NCBI RefSeq assembly: GCF_002220365.1
Contig: NZ_MTHB01000262.1
Location: 114,198-178,197, forward strand
DNA length: 64,000 bases
Reading direction: 5' to 3'
Source of the DNA: Caballeronia sordidicola
GTDB lineage: Bacteria; Pseudomonadota; Gammaproteobacteria; Burkholderiales; Burkholderiaceae
Within the stretch, counting starts at the first letter, position 1, and the number at the start of each line of letters is the position of its first letter. Below the pieces are notes generated by a model. It was not told the DNA's origin, made no database searches, and worked only from the letters and a program-made list of their open reading frames with translations. A program made the position numbers and the translations under genes. Below, piece by piece: positions 1 through 8,353 of the stretch.

Positions 1-337
1 TCGCGGTGTGGCCGTCGTGACCGCAGGCGTGCATCGTCTTCGGGACTGCGCTGGTGTAGGGAAGGCCGGTCGCCTCCTCGATGGGCAGCGCGTCCATGTC
101 GGCGCGCAAGCCGATGCGCCGGCTGCCGTTGCCCAGCTTCAGCACGCCGACCACGCCAGTCTTGCCTAGGCCGCGTGTCACTTCGTAGCCCCATTGCGTG
201 AGCAGGCTGGCGACCAGGTCGCCGGTTGCCCGCTCCTGGAAAGCGAGCTCGGGATTTGCGTGGATCTGGCGCCGCACGGCGATAAGGTCCGGCGCAATGG
301 CGGCAATTCCGGGAATGACGGGATCGACTGACAGCAT
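1..337 (-). CDS. M20-family amidohydrolase (hippurate hydrolase type), N-terminal part
   Basis: The first 112 residues of a metal-dependent amidohydrolase/carboxypeptidase that hydrolyses N-acyl amino acids or similar amides in the cytoplasm; the rest lies beyond the window edge. Visible family signatures are the segment LRADMDALPIEE and the metal-binding motif MHACGHDGHTA at the cut end. The ATG at 337 is preceded by a good ribosome site (AAGGAG). It is divergent from the LysR gene at 474, which is the usual arrangement of a LysR regulator and its target. The substrate cannot be deduced from this fragment. Family assignment is firm; the amidohydrolase subtype is inferred. Confidence 0.88.
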   Translation of the reverse strand, partial: MLSVDPVIPGIAAIAPDLIAVRRQIHANPELAFQERATGDLVASLLTQWGYEVTRGLGKTGVVGVLKLGNGSRRIGLRADMDALPIEEATGLPYTSAVPKTMHACGHDGHTA

Positions 338-407
338 GACTAACTCCTTATTACGTTTCGATATTCGGCGTGACAGCACTCGGTCAAGCATATAAAGTCA
401 AAAGGAA

Positions 408-448
408 AACCAAAAGACAGTTAATTAAATTTACGACTACCTTTGGTT
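408..448. promoter_or_regulatory. Possible LysR-type binding region (inverted repeat AACCAAA/TTTGGTT)
   Basis: Between the divergent amidohydrolase and LysR genes, AACCAAA (408-414) and TTTGGTT (442-448) form an inverted pair flanking an AT-rich stretch. The position suits LysR autoregulation and control of the divergent target. The spacing is larger than in a classical LysR box, so the two arms may belong to separate sites. Confidence 0.3.
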
Positions 449-473
449 GTCGGTATAAACCCTGAATTTCCCG

Positions 474-1406
474 ATGAAATACCATCAGTTGCGCGCGTTC
501 CTGACGGTAGCCGAGCAAGGCAGCATCCGCGCGGCGGCGCGCAGCCTGCATCTGTCGCAGGCCGCATTGACAAAGGCGTTGAAAGAACTCGAGCAGGACC
601 TGGGCGTGCCGCTCGTGCTGCGTACTGCGCGCGGCGTGCAATTGACCGCGTTCGGCTTGCAGTTGAGGATTCGGGCGCAGATGGTGGTGAGCGAGATGCG
701 TCGCGCCGAAGACGACATCGCGCATATGAAAGGCGCGGTGACCGGCAGCGTGGCGGCCGCCATTACGCCAACCGCCGCGCTCTCAATCCTGCCCAAAGCG
801 TTCAGCGCATTTCGAAAGAAGATGCCGCATGCGCGCGTGAGTTTTATCGAAGGATTTCCGGGTGTTGCGCTGCCGCGTCTGCGTGACGGGTCGCTTGATT
901 TCGTCGTGGCCGTGGTTGTGCCGGAACATCTCGATCCCGCGTTCGACTACATCGAGCTCTACAAAATCAGTTCGGTGGTCGTCGCGCGGAAAGATCATCC
1001 GCTGGCGCAATGCTCGTCCCTGGCTGAACTCGTCGATGCGGAATGGCTGCTGAATCCGTCGCCCGAAAGCTCGACACGCGGACTGCTCGACTTCTTCGCG
1101 GCGAACGGTTTGCCGATGCCGCAGAAAATTATCGAGTGTCCGAGCTTCGTGATTGCGCACGGATTGTTGCGTGGCTCGGATACCGTTGCGTTGTTGCCCG
1201 AGCCTTTGCTGGACCAACCGTGGGTGCGCGAGGGTATCGCCGTGTTGCCTGTAGCCGACCTGCCGCCGCCGATAGCAATCGGCGTAGTGACTCGCCGCGA
1301 TAGTCCGCTGACACCGGCCGCCTCGTTGCTGCTGGATTGTTTGCAGGACGTGGTGACGTCGCTAAGGTTGAACGTCCCGGCGCGCCGTTTAATCCAGGGG
1401 CGGTAA
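474..1406 (+). CDS. LysR-family transcriptional regulator
   Basis: A 310-residue protein of normal LysR length. Residues 1-60 are the winged helix-turn-helix (start MKYHQLRAFLTVAEQGS, then AAARSLHLSQAALTKALKELE). From about residue 90 on it is a periplasmic-binding-protein-like effector domain. It probably senses a small carboxylate or amide and controls the divergent M20 amidohydrolase, which starts 136 bases away on the other strand. The ATG at 474 is the natural start because the family's conserved N-terminus begins there. Its last 18 bases overlap the end of the convergent Lrp-type gene. The effector is unknown. Confidence 0.9.
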   Translation: MKYHQLRAFLTVAEQGSIRAAARSLHLSQAALTKALKELEQDLGVPLVLRTARGVQLTAFGLQLRIRAQMVVSEMRRAEDDIAHMKGAVTGSVAAAITPTAALSILPKAFSAFRKKMPHARVSFIEGFPGVALPRLRDGSLDFVVAVVVPEHLDPAFDYIELYKISSVVVARKDHPLAQCSSLAELVDAEWLLNPSPESSTRGLLDFFAANGLPMPQKIIECPSFVIAHGLLRGSDTVALLPEPLLDQPWVREGIAVLPVADLPPPIAIGVVTRRDSPLTPAASLLLDCLQDVVTSLRLNVPARRLIQGR

Positions 1407-1913
1407 CCGGCGTTCGACAGGGGTTGACTTGATGATCGCCGTGCTTGTCTCGGCTCGCTCTGCGACCTTCGACAGAATTTCGTCGAGTTGTTCGATCGTC
1501 TTGAGAAAGAGCCGGCAGACAAAACAGTCGTCGCCGGTGACCTTGTCGCATTCGACGAATTCGGGAATGCGTCGGATGGCTTCTTCCACCAGGTGCAGTT
1601 GACCAGGCAGTGGTTTGACTCGAACGATGGCCTGAAGCGTGTATCCCAGCGCACGCGGGTCGAGCCTGACCGCGAACCCCTGGATCACGCCACGCGCTTC
1701 GAGCTGGCGCACGCGCTCGGCTGTGCTGGGCGCCGACAAGCCAATCCGGCGCGCGAGTTCGCTCATCGCGATCCGGCCGTCCTCGGAGAGAACGGCGAGC
1801 AATTCTCGGTCGGTCTGGTCGAGTAAGACAAGACCTGGCGGGGAAGAAAGGCGATTTTTCAATTGAGCCTTCGATTTGAAGTTAAAACGTCGATGTCCAC
1901 TCATTTTCCGCAT
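1389..1913 (-). CDS. Lrp/AsnC-family transcriptional regulator
   Basis: A 174-residue regulator. About 28 residues of basic, low-conservation sequence precede the AsnC-type helix-turn-helix (LLDQTDRELLAVLSEDGR, then SELARRIGLSAPSTAERV), followed by a RAM/AsnC ligand domain to the end. Lrp-family proteins bind amino acids and often control transporters. This one is divergent from an EamA-type exporter whose start is only 69 bases away, so it is the likely controller of that gene. The ATG at 1904 (MSGHRRF) is an alternative start; neither has a strong ribosome site. It overlaps the LysR gene tail-to-tail. Confidence 0.88.
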   Translation of the reverse strand: MRKMSGHRRFNFKSKAQLKNRLSSPPGLVLLDQTDRELLAVLSEDGRIAMSELARRIGLSAPSTAERVRQLEARGVIQGFAVRLDPRALGYTLQAIVRVKPLPGQLHLVEEAIRRIPEFVECDKVTGDDCFVCRLFLKTIEQLDEILSKVAERAETSTAIIKSTPVERRLPPLD

Positions 1914-1982
1914 GGAATCAAGCTTGCCGCGCTACTAAACTAACTATACAGATAGAACTGGCACCACTTGAAAGGCGAGGCG

Positions 1983-2882
1983 ATGAGCTCGAGAGACATG
2001 CGCGTTGGCTGCGTGGAAATGAGTGTAGCGATGCTGATATCCGGCACGGTCGGCTGGCTCGTGGTGTCGTCGCAGCAAACGCCGCTGAACGTCGTGTTCA
2101 TTCGTTGCGTGTTTGGGGCGGCGACGCTGCTCGCAATCTGCGCGCTAAAAGGGATGCTGCGCAAAAGCTTGTTTTCATGGCGCATGCTTGGCCTGGTAAC
2201 GCTCGGCAGTGCCACGATCGTCGGCAACTGGGTGCTGCTGTTTGCGGCCTATTCGCGAGCCTCCATATCCATGGCGACCGCCGTCTATAACACCCAGCCT
2301 TTCATGCTTGTCCTGCTCGGTGCGGTGGTGTTTCGCGAACGAATTACCTTGCGCACGATTCTCTGGCTCATTGTCGCGTTCTTGGGCCTCGTGCTGGTTG
2401 TGCGAGTGGAGCCTGCGGTGTTGGCCAAACCCGGTGAATATCTGGAAGGTATTGGCTATGCGCTCGGCGCGGCATTTCTCTATGCGATCTGTTCGATCGT
2501 GACCAAGCAGCTCAAGGGAACGCCGCCCCACTTGATTGCGTTGTTGCATGTGGCGTTCGGCATCATCATGCTTGCGCCATTCGTCGATTTCCAGAATCTA
2601 CCCACCACCCCGAATCATTGGGCGGATCTTGTCGTGCTCGGCGTGATCAACACCGGCATCATGTACGTGCTGCTTTATGGCGCCATCCAGAAACTGCCGA
2701 CTGCAGTGACGGGCGCGTTGTCCTTCATCTATCCGGTTGTGGCGATCATTGTGGACCGGGTCGCGTTCGGACAACGATTAGGATGGCTGCAGATTGTTGG
2801 CGCGGCGCTGATTCTGCTGGCGGCCGCTGGGACTACTTTGGGATGGGAACTCACGCCGCGCGAACGAGCAGCTTTGGAGTAG
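1983..2882 (+). CDS. EamA/DMT-family inner-membrane transporter
   Basis: A 299-residue membrane protein with about ten hydrophobic helices in two repeated EamA halves, typical of drug/metabolite exporters of the RhaT/YdcZ/YedA type. Amino acids or related metabolites are the usual substrates. The ATG at 1983 (MSSRDMRVG) is preferred over a TTG five codons upstream because AAAGG lies seven bases before it. It is divergent from the Lrp-type gene, a pairing common for amino-acid exporters, so amino-acid export is a reasonable inference. The DapA-family gene follows 279 bases downstream on the same strand but appears to have its own control region. Confidence 0.88.
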   Translation: MSSRDMRVGCVEMSVAMLISGTVGWLVVSSQQTPLNVVFIRCVFGAATLLAICALKGMLRKSLFSWRMLGLVTLGSATIVGNWVLLFAAYSRASISMATAVYNTQPFMLVLLGAVVFRERITLRTILWLIVAFLGLVLVVRVEPAVLAKPGEYLEGIGYALGAAFLYAICSIVTKQLKGTPPHLIALLHVAFGIIMLAPFVDFQNLPTTPNHWADLVVLGVINTGIMYVLLYGAIQKLPTAVTGALSFIYPVVAIIVDRVAFGQRLGWLQIVGAALILLAAAGTTLGWELTPRERAALE

Positions 2883-3061
2883 CCAGTCGTCAAGCGGTTT
2901 TCCCGATCAACAAGCACATCCTGCAAGCTGTTACGTCCACTATCCGTTATGAACCCGCTTTACGTATTTCCACGCAATTCAGTCGGTCACTTCAACGTGA
3001 TCCGACTACTCGCGGCCGCAGGTTCCAAAAGCAAAAAACCGTTGCTCATCTGACTGGAGCG

Positions 3062-3087
3062 CTGTTCCGTCAGGTGCGACGGAACAG
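3062..3087. promoter_or_regulatory. Perfect 10-bp inverted repeat upstream of the DapA-family gene
   Basis: CTGTTCCGTC (3062-3071) and GACGGAACAG (3078-3087) are exact reverse complements separated by AGGTGC. No T-run follows, so an operator is more likely than a terminator. It lies 75 bases before the DapA-family start. The regulator that would bind it is not evident. Confidence 0.5.
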
Positions 3088-3161
3088 ATACGGTCACTCG
3101 ATTTCCATTCCTGTTCTCCGACACCCTGACGGTTTTTATCGGTCAAAGAGGAGAGTATGGA

Positions 3162-4019
3162 ATGTCGATTTTTTCTGGTATCTGGATTCCGTTGGTCACG
3201 CCGTTTTCAAACGGACGTGTGGATCACAACGCGCTGCGAAACCTGGTCAGGTCTTACGTTGAAGCAAAGGTAGCGGGGTTCGTTGCGCTGGGAACAACGG
3301 GCGAACCGTCTTCGCTCGATCACGCTGAGCAGGCACAGGTGCTCGCGACCATCCTGGACGAGGCGAGGAACCATCCCGTCGTGGCGGGGCTGGCCGGCAA
3401 TAACGCGGCAGACCTTCGCGAGCGCGCGCTGCACTTGAATGAATTGCCGATCGCCGGCTTGCTGGTTCCTGGGCCTTACTATGTGCGGCCCTCGCAGGCT
3501 GGCTTGACGAGCCACTTCACCACCCTCGCCGATATCAGCACAGTCCCTTTGATTGTCTACGACATTCCGTATCGGACAGGCGTGCGGCTGGATCTCGCGA
3601 CCTTGTTGACGCTCGCCGGCCATCCCAACATTCACGCAATCAAGGATTGCGCCGGGTCGCTGGAAACAACGCTCGCACTCATCCTCGATGGACGTTTGTC
3701 AGTACTGGCCGGTGAGGACCTGAATATGTTCGGCACGTTATGTCTTGGCGGCCACGGTGCGATCGCGGCGAGTGCCCATGTGCGCGCGGCCGACTTCGTT
3801 GAGGTTTATGAAGCCATCAAAGACGGTCGTATTGATGAAGGACGCGAGCGGTTCCATCGACTCGTACCGTTGATACAAGCACTCATGTCCGAGCCTAATC
3901 CGGCACCTGTGAAGTGTGCGCTCGAGATCTTGGGAATGATTCGCCAGGAACTTCGTGCGCCGATGACGCAAGCAACCGGCCGGCTGCGCGATCAGCTTGG
4001 CGTCCTGCTGTCGAGCTAG
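3162..4019 (+). CDS. DapA-family class I aldolase/lyase (dihydrodipicolinate synthase-like)
   Basis: A 285-residue TIM-barrel enzyme of the DHDPS/N-acetylneuraminate lyase family. Visible active-site features are the pyruvate-carboxylate loop GTTGE (residues 44-48), Tyr133 in YDIPYRTG, and the Schiff-base Lys161 in HAIKDCAGS. It therefore forms or cleaves a C-C bond with pyruvate or a related keto acid. Genes of this kind outside lysine operons often act in sugar-acid or hydroxyproline catabolism, so a lysine role should not be assumed. AGGAG sits correctly before ATG 3162. A perfect inverted repeat upstream suggests dedicated regulation. True dapA is the alternative. Confidence 0.85.
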   Translation: MSIFSGIWIPLVTPFSNGRVDHNALRNLVRSYVEAKVAGFVALGTTGEPSSLDHAEQAQVLATILDEARNHPVVAGLAGNNAADLRERALHLNELPIAGLLVPGPYYVRPSQAGLTSHFTTLADISTVPLIVYDIPYRTGVRLDLATLLTLAGHPNIHAIKDCAGSLETTLALILDGRLSVLAGEDLNMFGTLCLGGHGAIAASAHVRAADFVEVYEAIKDGRIDEGRERFHRLVPLIQALMSEPNPAPVKCALEILGMIRQELRAPMTQATGRLRDQLGVLLSS

Positions 4020-4029
4020 GCGAAAAATC

Positions 4030-4076
4030 AGCGCGGCAGCCGGTGCATGCGATTCACGTAAGGATACCGCCGCGCT
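4030..4076 (-). terminator. Candidate intrinsic terminator between convergent genes
   Basis: AGCGCGGC (4030-4037) pairs with GCCGCGCT (4069-4076). Read on the minus strand, the stem is followed by TGATTTTTCG, giving a short T-run. It overlaps the stop codon of the minus-strand gene and could serve both convergent genes. The 31-base loop is long, which lowers confidence. Confidence 0.4.
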
Positions 4077-4879
4077 TATTTCACCAGGTGCAGTCCCTTC
4101 GCCAGCACAACGCCCTTTTCGCGGTTGATCAGCCAGATATCGCCGACGTTCGCGTGCAGCGTTGCCGTGCGCGTGGTGATGTCGGTCGGCTCCTCGTTGC
4201 TCGGGTCGGTATGGTCCTTGGTCTGCGTCAGATAAGGCGGCACCACCCGACAGATCAGTACGAGCGCGAGATCGCCGTCTTCCTGGGAAAATGCGTCCGG
4301 CGACAGCACGAAGCGTCCATGCACCGTGGTCCTGTTGTGCTTGTTGACGGCATCCAGTTCGATGATATCGATGTTCTGTATATAGCCCTTCGATTTCGCT
4401 TCGGCCGCGACCACCAGCTTTCGGCCACGCGGTCCGGTGACGGTCCTTTTGAGGACGATGGTGTCGGGGTGGTCGCTATCCGACAGATCCACGTCTACCG
4501 TCATCACGCGGACCTTCGACCGATAGCGGATTCCATACGGCGCGGGCACAACGAACGCGAGATCGCGGCTTAGCTTGGCGTCCATCAACGCGGAGTCGTG
4601 CAGCGTCTTCGGCAAAGCGTCGCCGACCAGATCTTCTACTCGATGCGTGAACGAGAGCGCCTTGCTATCGGTGAATTTGCGCGCCAGCGCGTCCCTGACG
4701 GCAGCCGGATCGTCGCCCGTGAAACCGGGCGCCATCACGATGCCGACCGGCGTGAGGTCTTCTGTTTGTGCGGACGCAGCGGCTGCGCTGCTGGCCGTTT
4801 GAGCCCGTGCCGTCGCACACACGGAAAGAAGAACCCAAGCGGCGCTTATGCTCGCCTGTTTGATTTTCTGAAGACTCAT
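4076..4879 (-). CDS. Exported protein of unknown function
   Basis: A 267-residue protein of no family I recognise. It begins MSLQKIKQ and has a hydrophobic stretch ending in ATARAQ, consistent with Sec export and cleavage near residue 27. The mature part is hydrophilic and mixed, with a segment VRVMTVDVDLSDSDH that looks like beta structure. An upstream in-frame ATG at 4963 exists, but the one at 4879 is chosen because GGGAG lies at the right distance and the signal peptide then starts the protein. It is flanked by metabolic genes on the other strand, so context gives no functional clue. Confidence 0.72.
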   Translation of the reverse strand: MSLQKIKQASISAAWVLLSVCATARAQTASSAAAASAQTEDLTPVGIVMAPGFTGDDPAAVRDALARKFTDSKALSFTHRVEDLVGDALPKTLHDSALMDAKLSRDLAFVVPAPYGIRYRSKVRVMTVDVDLSDSDHPDTIVLKRTVTGPRGRKLVVAAEAKSKGYIQNIDIIELDAVNKHNRTTVHGRFVLSPDAFSQEDGDLALVLICRVVPPYLTQTKDHTDPSNEEPTDITTRTATLHANVGDIWLINREKGVVLAKGLHLVK

Positions 4880-5224
4880 TAGCAGACTCCCATGGGCATG
4901 ATCGCGGACCGCCTGGTCTTCGTGCTGCACGAGCAGCAATCGAGTCAATTCATTGCAATTCAATTCTATTCAATGGTACCCGGCTAGAAAAGATGAGTGG
5001 GGACATTGGTGCGAGGGCGCGGTATTAAACGTAAGTTGAGAAGGCCTGCACCGCTTGACGACTGGGTGAGGTGTAAAGTTTCTCGAATCGAAGAGCATTG
5101 GCAATTTAGGTGCTTAAGAGAAACGCTGGTCGTGAACAATCTTTCCGCTAGGGAAAACCAATATGAAGTCTTCCGTCATTCATGCGTTGCCGGGCCGGGA
5201 TGGTTTATCAGGTGGGGCGTTGCG
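4880..5224. other. Gap between divergent genes, no gene recognised
   Basis: This 345-base stretch separates the exported protein from the CoA-transferase. It contains an AT-rich patch with repeated ATTCAAT words near 4940-4975, a plausible promoter area. An in-frame open stretch upstream of the CoA-transferase (from 4997) shows no conserved features and is not called coding. Confidence 0.5.
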
Positions 5225-6373
5225 ATGAGTGGGCCGCTTAAGGGGATTCGCGTGGTCGAGATGGTCGGGCTCGGGCCGTGCCCGTTCGCCGCCATGATGC
5301 TCGCCGACATGGGCGCGGAAGTGATCCGCATTGATCGTCAGCAGACCGGTGGCGCCACGCCGTATCCCATGCAAGGCACGAAATTCGATGTGATGGCGCG
5401 CGGGCGGCGCTCGCTCGCGCTGGATCTCAAGCAACCGGAGGGACGTGAGCTGGCGCTGCATCTTGTTGCTCAGGCCGATGCGCTGATCGAAGGTTTTCGC
5501 CCTGGTGTGATGGAGCGGCTTGGCCTTGGACCGGACGTGTGCCTGGAACGCAATCCGAAGCTTGTGTACGGTCGTGTCACGGGCTGGGGGCAGGACGGTC
5601 CACTGGCCCAGACCGCCGGGCACGATCTGAATTACATCGCGATGAGCGGCATGCTGCACGAGATTGGTTGTAGCAATGCACCGCCGGTGCCGCCGCTGAA
5701 TCTGGTCGGTGACTTTGGCGGCGGCGGCATGATGCTCGCGTTCGGGGTGTTGTGCGCGCTGCTGGAAGCGCGTGGGTCGGGCAAGGGCCAGGTGATCGAT
5801 GCCGCGATGGTCGAAGGCTCTGCGCTACTGGGCGCGATGATCTACGGTTATAAGGCGTTTGGTGCGTGGGCGGATGAGCGAGGCTCGAACATGCTTGGCG
5901 GCGGCGCGCATTTCTACAATACCTATGCATGCGCGGATGGGAAATTCGTGTCGGTTGGGGCGATCGAACCGCAGTTCTATGCTTTGTTGTTGAAGCTGTG
6001 CGGTATCGACGATGCGGCCTTTGACCGTCAGATGGATCGCGAGCAATGGCCGTCGCTGAAAACGAAAACAGCGGCCATCTTTGCGACGAAATCGCGACAG
6101 GCGTGGTGCGAGTTGATGGAAGGGACGGATGTGTGCTTCGCGCCCGTGCTCGATATGGACGAAGCGCCGGCGCATGTGCATAACCGGACGCGGGGGACGT
6201 TTATTGACGTGGACGGGGTGACGCAACCGGGCCCGGCGCCGCGCTTTAGCCGCACGGTACCGGCGGTGAGTTCACCGCCCTCGAGTCCGGGGCAGGATAC
6301 CGACGCGATCCTGCGGGACTGGAACGTGCCGGGGGAGTTGATCGAGAGGTTGCGGGAGAAGAAGGTGGTTTAA
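5225..6373 (+). CDS. Class III CoA-transferase / alpha-methylacyl-CoA racemase family
   Basis: A 382-residue CaiB/BaiF-family protein. The start MSGPLKGIRVVEM at 5225 is where family members begin. The segment QDGPLAQTAGHDLNYIAM contains the His-Asp pair typical of the alpha-methylacyl-CoA racemase branch, and the Asp also corresponds to the acyl-binding Asp of CoA-transferases. It would epimerise or move CoA on 2-methyl-branched or related acyl-CoAs in the cytoplasm, for example in branched fatty-acid or bile-acid breakdown. It stands alone, with no acyl-CoA dehydrogenase or thiolase beside it. Family is firm; racemase versus transferase is an inference from the AGHDLNY motif. Confidence 0.87.
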   Translation: MSGPLKGIRVVEMVGLGPCPFAAMMLADMGAEVIRIDRQQTGGATPYPMQGTKFDVMARGRRSLALDLKQPEGRELALHLVAQADALIEGFRPGVMERLGLGPDVCLERNPKLVYGRVTGWGQDGPLAQTAGHDLNYIAMSGMLHEIGCSNAPPVPPLNLVGDFGGGGMMLAFGVLCALLEARGSGKGQVIDAAMVEGSALLGAMIYGYKAFGAWADERGSNMLGGGAHFYNTYACADGKFVSVGAIEPQFYALLLKLCGIDDAAFDRQMDREQWPSLKTKTAAIFATKSRQAWCELMEGTDVCFAPVLDMDEAPAHVHNRTRGTFIDVDGVTQPGPAPRFSRTVPAVSSPPSSPGQDTDAILRDWNVPGELIERLREKKVV

Positions 6374-6402
6374 GGGCCATTCCATTACACATAAATTGTC
6401 AC

Positions 6403-6579
6403 GGCGACTTGGTTCGGTACGCGCCAACTCACCGAGACCTGCTGTGCGTGGAGCCTGTGACGAATACGGTGGATTTCTTGAATCTCGACGCGCCGCGAGA
6501 GGACATCGGCGGCGCGGTGTTGATGCCGGGCGACATGACGCAAGCGCGATTTGGCTGGATGCCGAACCGCCCGCGCTGA
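6403..6579 (+). pseudogene. C-terminal remnant of an aldose 1-epimerase (GalM-like)
   Basis: In one frame, with no start codon in keeping, the bases encode DLVRYAPTHRDLLCVEPVTN followed by a stretch ending MPGDMTQARFGWMP before TGA at 6577-6579. The pattern CVEPVTN, then an L.PG motif near the C-terminus, is the tail of aldose 1-epimerases. Only about 55 residues remain of a roughly 300-residue enzyme, and nothing upstream in that frame supports a longer gene. It marks the left edge of the AT-richer island, so the gene was probably cut by the event that brought the island in. Confidence 0.55.
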
Positions 6580-6803
6580 CCTTGATTAGTGACAGCTAGT
6601 CTTAAATTTCTTCGTTTCCCCGTCGCATATTTGAGATGTTTCTTGCAAGCCGTCGCCATTTCCTGGTTTGTCTCATTGGCCTGTTTGCAAAACTGTCAAA
6701 TTAGGTTGACGCAGCACTCTGTTACTTCAAAACCCTGAATTATGTGCGAGCGCGTTTCGTATGTCGAAGTGCGCTTTGACGCTTAACTCTGACTGGGTTG
6801 GAA

Positions 6804-7682
6804 ATGACGACTGCTACGCCTGTTAGCCCAAGCAACACTTCTTTGCCGCCAAAAAAGACAGATGACAGCCCACCCGCAGCGCTGAACTTTGCATTCCCTT
6901 TCAAGAAATCGGACGGCAATGCGGTGACGGGGAAGATTGGGGGGTTTCCCGCGTCAGCGGATGCGTTTCATATTCATCCGGTGGGATTGGTGGGGAATTT
7001 TGCGTCTGGCTGCTCCAATGAATGTTTGACAGAAATATTCGAATATTCGCTGAGTCAGGGAGCTTACAGGATATCAAAGGATTCGTTTTCACTGATCTTA
7101 TCTAACGAGGGGTTTGATCCGCATCCGAACGTTCCTGCAAACAGCGCTGCTAGCGGGGTAACTGTTGGATACGGATACGACTTGGGGCAACAGAAGCAGG
7201 AGGCCATAGAGAGAGATTTAGCGGAATACTACACGCCGCAGGAAATAACTAAGCTGAAAATGATGTCCGGCCTTCATGGTGCGCTCGCGCGCGAGAGTTC
7301 GAGCGATGTGTACGGCATATTAATATCAGAGGAAAACGCCAAAAGGCTGGCTCTGTCTTCTATGAGAAGCTATGCGCAGCAAGCGGTGAATGTATTTCCT
7401 CAGTTAATCAACCTTCACCCTCATTGTCAGGGAGCGATGCTAAGTCTTATATATAACAGGGGAAGCGGTCTCCACGGAAAGAGCGTCGAGGAGGAAGATC
7501 GGCGTCGGGAAATGAGAGAAATAAAAAACGCTCTCGAAGCCGGATCGGAAAATCTCGTTCCCGAGAAAATTAGAGAGATGAAACGCTTTTGGGAAGGAAC
7601 CGGCCAACGCGGGTTACTAAAGCGTCGCGATCAAGAGGCAGACCTCTTTGAGCGCGGTCTAAAATGCAACTGTTGGAGGTGA
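6804..7682 (+). CDS. Pesticin/T4-lysozyme-like muramidase, probable antibacterial effector
   Basis: A 292-residue protein with no signal peptide. Its C-terminal two-thirds carries a T4-lysozyme/pesticin-type fold signature: Glu102 in SNEGFDP, then Thr120 and Asp126 in TVGYGYDLG, spaced Thr-x5-Asp as in the pesticin catalytic triad. It would cut the glycan chains of peptidoglycan. The first 70 residues (with FPFKKSDG and HPVGLVGNF) resemble a delivery or adaptor segment rather than a leader. An LprI-like exported protein starts 5 bases downstream, which fits an effector/immunity pair. Without a leader, delivery by a type VI secretion system is the likely route, though no T6SS gene lies in the window. 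A TTG at 6798 is an alternative start. Base use is AT-richer than the flanks. Confidence 0.75.
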   Translation: MTTATPVSPSNTSLPPKKTDDSPPAALNFAFPFKKSDGNAVTGKIGGFPASADAFHIHPVGLVGNFASGCSNECLTEIFEYSLSQGAYRISKDSFSLILSNEGFDPHPNVPANSAASGVTVGYGYDLGQQKQEAIERDLAEYYTPQEITKLKMMSGLHGALARESSSDVYGILISEENAKRLALSSMRSYAQQAVNVFPQLINLHPHCQGAMLSLIYNRGSGLHGKSVEEEDRRREMREIKNALEAGSENLVPEKIREMKRFWEGTGQRGLLKRRDQEADLFERGLKCNCWR

Positions 7683-7687
7683 CACGG

Positions 7688-8251
7688 ATGAAATCTGTAT
7701 TGCTGATTTTTGCACTCGTATTGGAACTTGTATTTACACCCGCTCACGCTGAAGTTTGTGCGGATACGGACATTTCAAAATTAGAAGCGTGCTCCGTTAG
7801 AAACTACCGAATAGTCGATCAAGCCCTTGGGAAAAAATATCATCAGCTAATGGAGGAAAGCGACGGCAGCACACAAAAAGCCCTTATCTTGGCGGAGAAG
7901 AGCTGGATCAACTACAAGGAGAAATCTTGTGAGATAAATGGTAACGCTGGCGCAGAGGCCAGTTTAGACAAACTAGGCTGCCTTATAAAACTTTCCAAAC
8001 TGAGGTCCGACGAACTGAGCTATCTCAGCAATGGAATCGGCATGTTTGGATTTTTTTCTCATCTGGCTTTTGAGGCCGCAGATGACTCGGTAAATCGAGA
8101 GATAGTGATCGAGAAGCTCACCTCGAAATTCGCATCTTCAAAAGATAGCTACTGGCGAAGCTATGTTGCACAAAATTGCAAGATGACGTCTACATTACTG
8201 GCTGAAGATCAGAATATGTGTGTGGCACGCCTCACATTCTACAAAAATTGA
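7688..8251 (+). CDS. LprI-like (DUF1311) periplasmic lysozyme-inhibitor-type protein, probable immunity protein
   Basis: A 187-residue protein with a clear signal peptide (MKSVLLIFALVLELVF, cut after AHA near residue 21). The mature N-terminal half has the LprI/DUF1311 pattern: paired cysteines, AEKSWINYKEKSCE, and a distal CLIKLSKLRSDEL. LprI-family proteins inhibit lysozyme in the envelope. GGAGG lies inside the end of the muramidase gene and positions ATG 7688, so the two genes are translated together. The simple reading is that it protects the producer's own periplasm from the upstream enzyme. The last 70 residues are not conserved with LprI and may give specificity. Confidence 0.75.
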   Translation: MKSVLLIFALVLELVFTPAHAEVCADTDISKLEACSVRNYRIVDQALGKKYHQLMEESDGSTQKALILAEKSWINYKEKSCEINGNAGAEASLDKLGCLIKLSKLRSDELSYLSNGIGMFGFFSHLAFEAADDSVNREIVIEKLTSKFASSKDSYWRSYVAQNCKMTSTLLAEDQNMCVARLTFYKN

Positions 8252-8353
8252 AGTTAATACTCAGTCGCAGTAGCCCGCTCGGCTTTTTGGTAGCAAAGTG
8301 GAATTCCTGCATCATTTATTCGATAAGGAATTTGCAATCTCGGTTAAGTTCAA

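Noticed and set aside
4997..5224. 76-codon N-terminal extension of the CoA-transferase
   Set aside because: CaiB-family proteins start at the MSGPLKGIRVVE region; the extension has no conserved features.
6396..6599. 67-codon frame overlapping the epimerase remnant
   Set aside because: Another frame over the same bases gives a recognisable aldose 1-epimerase tail; this one is an Arg/Ala-rich shadow.
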